Of a stretch of DNA of 64,000 nucleotides, positions 61,523 through 64,000 are shown piece after piece. The stretch is taken from positions 248,001-312,000 of the forward strand of contig NZ_BDBI01000005.1 in assembly GCF_001612905.1 (NCBI RefSeq), given 5' to 3'. The stretch comes from Nocardia ignorata NBRC 108230. Lineage in GTDB: Bacteria; Actinomycetota; Actinomycetes; Mycobacteriales; Mycobacteriaceae. Numbering within the stretch: position 1 is the stretch's first letter; each line of letters starts with the position of its first letter. The translations under genes were made by a program, and so were the position numbers. A model generated the notes under the pieces. The model made no database searches, was not told the DNA's origin, and was given only the letters and a program-made list of their open reading frames with translations.

Positions 61523-62581
61523 TCACGCCTGCCGACTTCCAATCTCGAACGCGGTCGCGAGCGTCGCGGACACCAAGGCCGACAGCACGACTGTCCCGGT
61601 GGCGAGTTCGGCCGACCAGGCCACCCCCGGGCCGAGCTGCAAGGCGACCAACTGCGCCGACCACAGGAGCGTCGGCAGCGCGACCGCCGCCACCGCCACC
61701 GTCGGTACCCGGGGCGCCACGGCTGCGAATGCCGCGACAAATCCTTCGACGACCAGCCCGGCGACGACGGCCGCGATCACGACCGAGGGCCGGGTGAAGT
61801 TTTGCACTGTCTGGGCGAGGACCGCCAACACGGTGACGAAGACGGTGATCGCCCCGAGCGGCAACCGTCGCCGCATCAGCAGTAGCACCACTGGTAGCAC
61901 GACCAGCACCGTGGTGACCAGGTACGCGCCTAGGCCGGCCTGGGCCGGGATCTCGGTGGCGTAGTGCTCCGGCGTGCCCTCGGGAAAGTTGCCGACCGCG
62001 CGCAGTGGCGCGTCGGTGGTGAACGCGGAGACGTAGCTGAGGGCGAAGCCGATGATCCCGGTGATCGCGGTGGCGGCGACGACCGCGGGCGCTGCCCAGA
62101 TCGGGGCGGTCGGCTGTTTGATCTGGGTCGCGCGCAGCGGGCCGGAGAACAGCAGCACCGCCCCGGTGAACAGGAGCAGGTGGGTCGGGCTGATCAATGC
62201 GTCGAGCCCGGATTCGACTCCGAACCTGATGTGCCATCCCATGTCCGCGACTCCGGCGGCGAAGAAGACACCGACCCCGGCTAGTGACCAGCCATATCCC
62301 GGGGGCATCAATACCAGCGCCGAGATCAGTGATCGACCTGCCCTGCGCCGCACCCCCATCGCCAGCAGCAGGGCGGCCGCCGTGCCGAGGCCGGAATACA
62401 GCAGCAGATGCCACCACGTGAAGAACGAATCGGGCAAATCAAGATAGTGTGCGCGCCCGTCCAGGTGCACTGCCACCACGATCCATACGCTCGCGGCGGC
62501 CATGGCGAGGTCCTCGCCATGGGTGCTGTCGGCGGTCGTTGACCCAACGCCTATGCCGTCCTGCCGTTGCATGTTCACCAT
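61523..62581 (-). CDS. Multi-helix membrane protein with conserved His
   Basis: 352 residues from ATG 62581; an in-frame start at 62692 would overlap the CsoR-type boxes and is rejected. About ten helices. Notable segments are FTWWHLLLYSG, VADMGWHIRFGVESGLDALISPTHLLLF, with His in or near helices 2, 4 and 5, a pattern seen in actinobacterial membrane proteins of unknown function. Two CsoR-type boxes right upstream say it answers to copper. Confidence 0.72.
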   Translation of the reverse strand: MVNMQRQDGIGVGSTTADSTHGEDLAMAAASVWIVVAVHLDGRAHYLDLPDSFFTWWHLLLYSGLGTAAALLLAMGVRRRAGRSLISALVLMPPGYGWSLAGVGVFFAAGVADMGWHIRFGVESGLDALISPTHLLLFTGAVLLFSGPLRATQIKQPTAPIWAAPAVVAATAITGIIGFALSYVSAFTTDAPLRAVGNFPEGTPEHYATEIPAQAGLGAYLVTTVLVVLPVVLLLMRRRLPLGAITVFVTVLAVLAQTVQNFTRPSVVIAAVVAGLVVEGFVAAFAAVAPRVPTVAVAAVALPTLLWSAQLVALQLGPGVAWSAELATGTVVLSALVSATLATAFEIGSRQA

Positions 62582-62634
62582 GGTCCGGTCTCTCTTCGGC
62601 TCGATGCGAGCCCTGGTGACCCACGACACCAATA

Positions 62635-62649
62635 TACCCACTAGGGGTA
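62635..62649. promoter_or_regulatory. CsoR-type box 1 before the membrane gene
   Basis: TACCCACTAGGGGTA, 54 bases upstream of the leftward ATG at 62581. Confidence 0.75.
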
Positions 62650-62672
62650 TCAAGGTAAACCGAGAATACCTA

Positions 62673-62687
62673 TACCCCCTAGGGGTT
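62673..62687. promoter_or_regulatory. CsoR-type box 2 before the membrane gene
   Basis: TACCCCCTAGGGGTT, centred 38 bases from box 1, a spacing close to the pair at 28700/28735. Confidence 0.75.
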
Positions 62688-63090
62688 GACAAAGGCGGGC
62701 GGGGATGTCGCGCTCAGGTGGACGGCCGCGGCAAGGCGGTCCGGCCCCGCCTGGCTGGCATTGGGCGCGAACTATGTATTCGGGCAGTAGGTACCGCTCA
62801 TTCGAAAAGTGACACAAATCACATGGTTTCGAAATATTCTGTGTAGCAGGGCAATTCAGTGAGACGATCTTCGGTTGAAGGGGTCTCTTACTGCATGACG
62901 CAGTAGATATCCGCAGGTGAGTCGCCTAACTACCTGAGTCCTCACGCCCGAACCGCGGTGTTCACGAAATGTTGCGGGACGGTCATGGATCGGTACAGTT
63001 CCTATCACGCCGCGCGCCGAAAGTCGCTGTCGATAAGTCGGCAACGACCTGGTCGAGCCGGCCTTTCGCCGACCGACCCGAGGACGAGCC
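62688..63090. other. Gap before the right M23 gene
   Basis: 403 bases without a gene. It contains a BlaI-type dyad at 62888-62906. I see nothing else of note. Confidence 0.4.
62888..62906. promoter_or_regulatory. BlaI-type operator before the right M23 gene
   Basis: TTACTGCATGACGCAGTAG, arms TACTGC/GCAGTA, 185 bases before the peptidase start. The inner bases differ from the other sites. Confidence 0.55.
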
Positions 63091-63837
63091 TTGTCACATC
63101 ACCGAAAAGCTTCTGGTTCCGTGTCCGTTCAACATCTGCTCGCCGACTCCAGGCGTTCGGGTCGGCATCGCGCCGAAACCACGCCGGATGGCCGAATAAA
63201 GGTGGCCGTCGGCGTCGCGGCTGCTGCCGGAGCTCTCCTCAGTACGTCGACGCAGGTCGCGATGGCAGCGCCGTTGGCGCCGGATGTCGCCCATGACGTG
63301 GAACCTGCTGCCGCACCGTTTGGATTGGCTGGACTGCCCGCCGAAGTTGTCGGCCCGCTCGCCCAGGCAGAACAGTTCATCGAGGATCTGCAGCAGCAGG
63401 CTATTCCCGCCCCGCCGCAAGCGGTAGCGCCACCGGCGGCGTTGCCTTTGGCTGGTGACATCAGTTCTGTATTCGGTGCGCGATGGGGTCAGTTCCATTC
63501 CGGTGTAGACATCGCGGATGCGCTAGGGACGCCCATTCGGTCCGCTCTCGCCGGGACGGTGCTCGAAGCCGGTCCGGCATCCGGATTCGGTCAGTGGATT
63601 CGTATAGGGCAGGACGACGGAACAACCGCCGTGTGCGGCCATATCAATGACATCTATGTCCAGGAAGGTCAGCGAGTGAACGCCGGCGATGTGATCGCTT
63701 CGGTCGGCAACCGCGGCATTTCCACCGGCCCGCACTTGCATCTGGAAATCTGGGATCAGGACGGTGTCAAGATCGACCCACTGCCCTGGATGGCCAGCAA
63801 GGGGATTGTGATGGAACAGCATTGGGGTGCTGACTGA
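63091..63837 (+). CDS. M23-family secreted peptidase (paralog of the gene at 1766)
   Basis: 248 residues from TTG 63091, with GAGGA upstream; the start MSHHRKASGSVSV matches the paralog MPHHRMTSGSITV, which supports it. Export helix (VAVGVAAAAGALLSTSTQVAMAA), Ala/Pro linker, then M23 domain with HSGVD and GPHLHLEIW zinc motifs. Likely peptidoglycan hydrolase. One Cys (VCGHIND) replaces the Tyr found in the paralog next to a catalytic-site His. Confidence 0.85.
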   Translation: MSHHRKASGSVSVQHLLADSRRSGRHRAETTPDGRIKVAVGVAAAAGALLSTSTQVAMAAPLAPDVAHDVEPAAAPFGLAGLPAEVVGPLAQAEQFIEDLQQQAIPAPPQAVAPPAALPLAGDISSVFGARWGQFHSGVDIADALGTPIRSALAGTVLEAGPASGFGQWIRIGQDDGTTAVCGHINDIYVQEGQRVNAGDVIASVGNRGISTGPHLHLEIWDQDGVKIDPLPWMASKGIVMEQHWGAD

Positions 63838-63845
63838 CCGATGGT

Positions 63846-63890
63846 CCTGAAGTGGGGCCGGATCGCCACAATCTCTCGCCCCACTTCAGG
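63846..63890 (+). terminator. Terminator after the right M23 gene
   Basis: Exact 13-bp arms (63846-63858, 63878-63890), nine bases past the stop. Confidence 0.75.
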
Positions 63891-63894
63891 GGAT

Positions 63895-63939
63895 TGCGGC
63901 GAAAGCACGAGATGAGGGATCGTGCTATTTTTCGCCGCA
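63895..63939. terminator. Second hairpin near the right edge
   Basis: TGCGGCGAAA (63895-63904) pairs with TTTCGCCGCA (63930-63939), and GCACGA (63905-63910) with TCGTGC (63920-63925), with a TATT bulge. It may terminate a gene entering from the right. Confidence 0.5.
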
Positions 63940-63994
63940 GTCGACGCCCCAGGAGGGAGCGTCTCGCGCCAGCTCAAGTCGCTGACGCAAGCAT

Positions 63995-64000
63995 CTACTA
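63995..64000. promoter_or_regulatory. Truncated BlaI-type half site
   Basis: CTACTA at the very end of the window could be the left arm of another 19-bp dyad; the rest lies outside. Confidence 0.3.

Noticed and set aside
1..64000. Insertion sequences, integrases, tRNA, rRNA, origins
   Set aside because: No transposase or integrase motif and no tRNA-like cloverleaf or rRNA stretch was recognised on reading both strands.

Overview
The window is high-GC DNA with frequent GTG starts, many ATGA/GTGA stop-start overlaps, Tat and lipoprotein signals and several genes best known from mycolic-acid bacteria (LpqS, CysK2, MmcO, the SulP-carbonic anhydrase fusion, BlaI/M56 pairs). It most likely comes from a Nocardia-like member of the Mycobacteriales. 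I see no transposase, integrase, replication gene, tRNA, rRNA or CRISPR, so chromosome versus plasmid cannot be decided.

Almost everything serves metal defence, mainly copper. Left part (1-13.6 kb): the end of a CcdA-like gene; a mercury pair merR-merB without merA; an M23 peptidase; an operon for a multicopper oxidase, a ZIP transporter and a Rieske protein; a CDF exporter; the operon copC-ctaG-DUF3105-DUF305; a BlaI/M56 regulator pair; and a SulP-carbonic anhydrase fusion with a long leader hairpin. Next (13.7-30 kb): lpqS-cysK2-MFS copy 1; an M15-like hydrolase; a second MerR; a 21-residue Cys/Met peptide gene too small for normal annotation; an orphan lpqS; AraC and TetR regulators; a second DUF305 protein; and the copper set copZ-MFS-secreted binder-copA1, divergent from a flavin reductase across two CsoR-type boxes.

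Middle (30-46 kb): BlaI regulators and a complex I-like operon, nuoA, a His-rich NuoB/NuoD-like protein, nuoH, J, K, L, M, N. No intact NuoB, C, D, E, F, G or I is present. It is followed by an MmcO-type oxidase, three more BlaI proteins, an M56 protein, two small His-rich secreted proteins and a second copy of the 21-residue peptide. Right part (46-64 kb): lpqS-cysK2-MFS copy 2, YcnI, an orphan M56, a cupredoxin, a DUF2752 protein, an HMA protein plus a UreH-like/cupredoxin fusion, a frameshifted copZ, copA2, serA, a Csp-type copper store, a membrane protein with two CsoR-type boxes, and an M23 peptidase paralogous to the one at the left end.

A single 19-bp dyad, roughly cTAC-N11-GTAg, recurs at 17 intergenic places (plus a truncated one at the right edge), mostly just upstream of the metal genes and of the BlaI regulators. 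It is the best candidate for a shared BlaI/CopY-type operator. It ties together copC, SulP-CA, the nuo-like operon, mmcO, serA, the small His-rich proteins and lpqS copy 2. Since CysK2 is known to use O-phosphoserine, a serA under the same operator suggests a metal-induced route from 3-phosphoglycerate to S-sulfocysteine. These regulatory and pathway links are inference from sequence layout.
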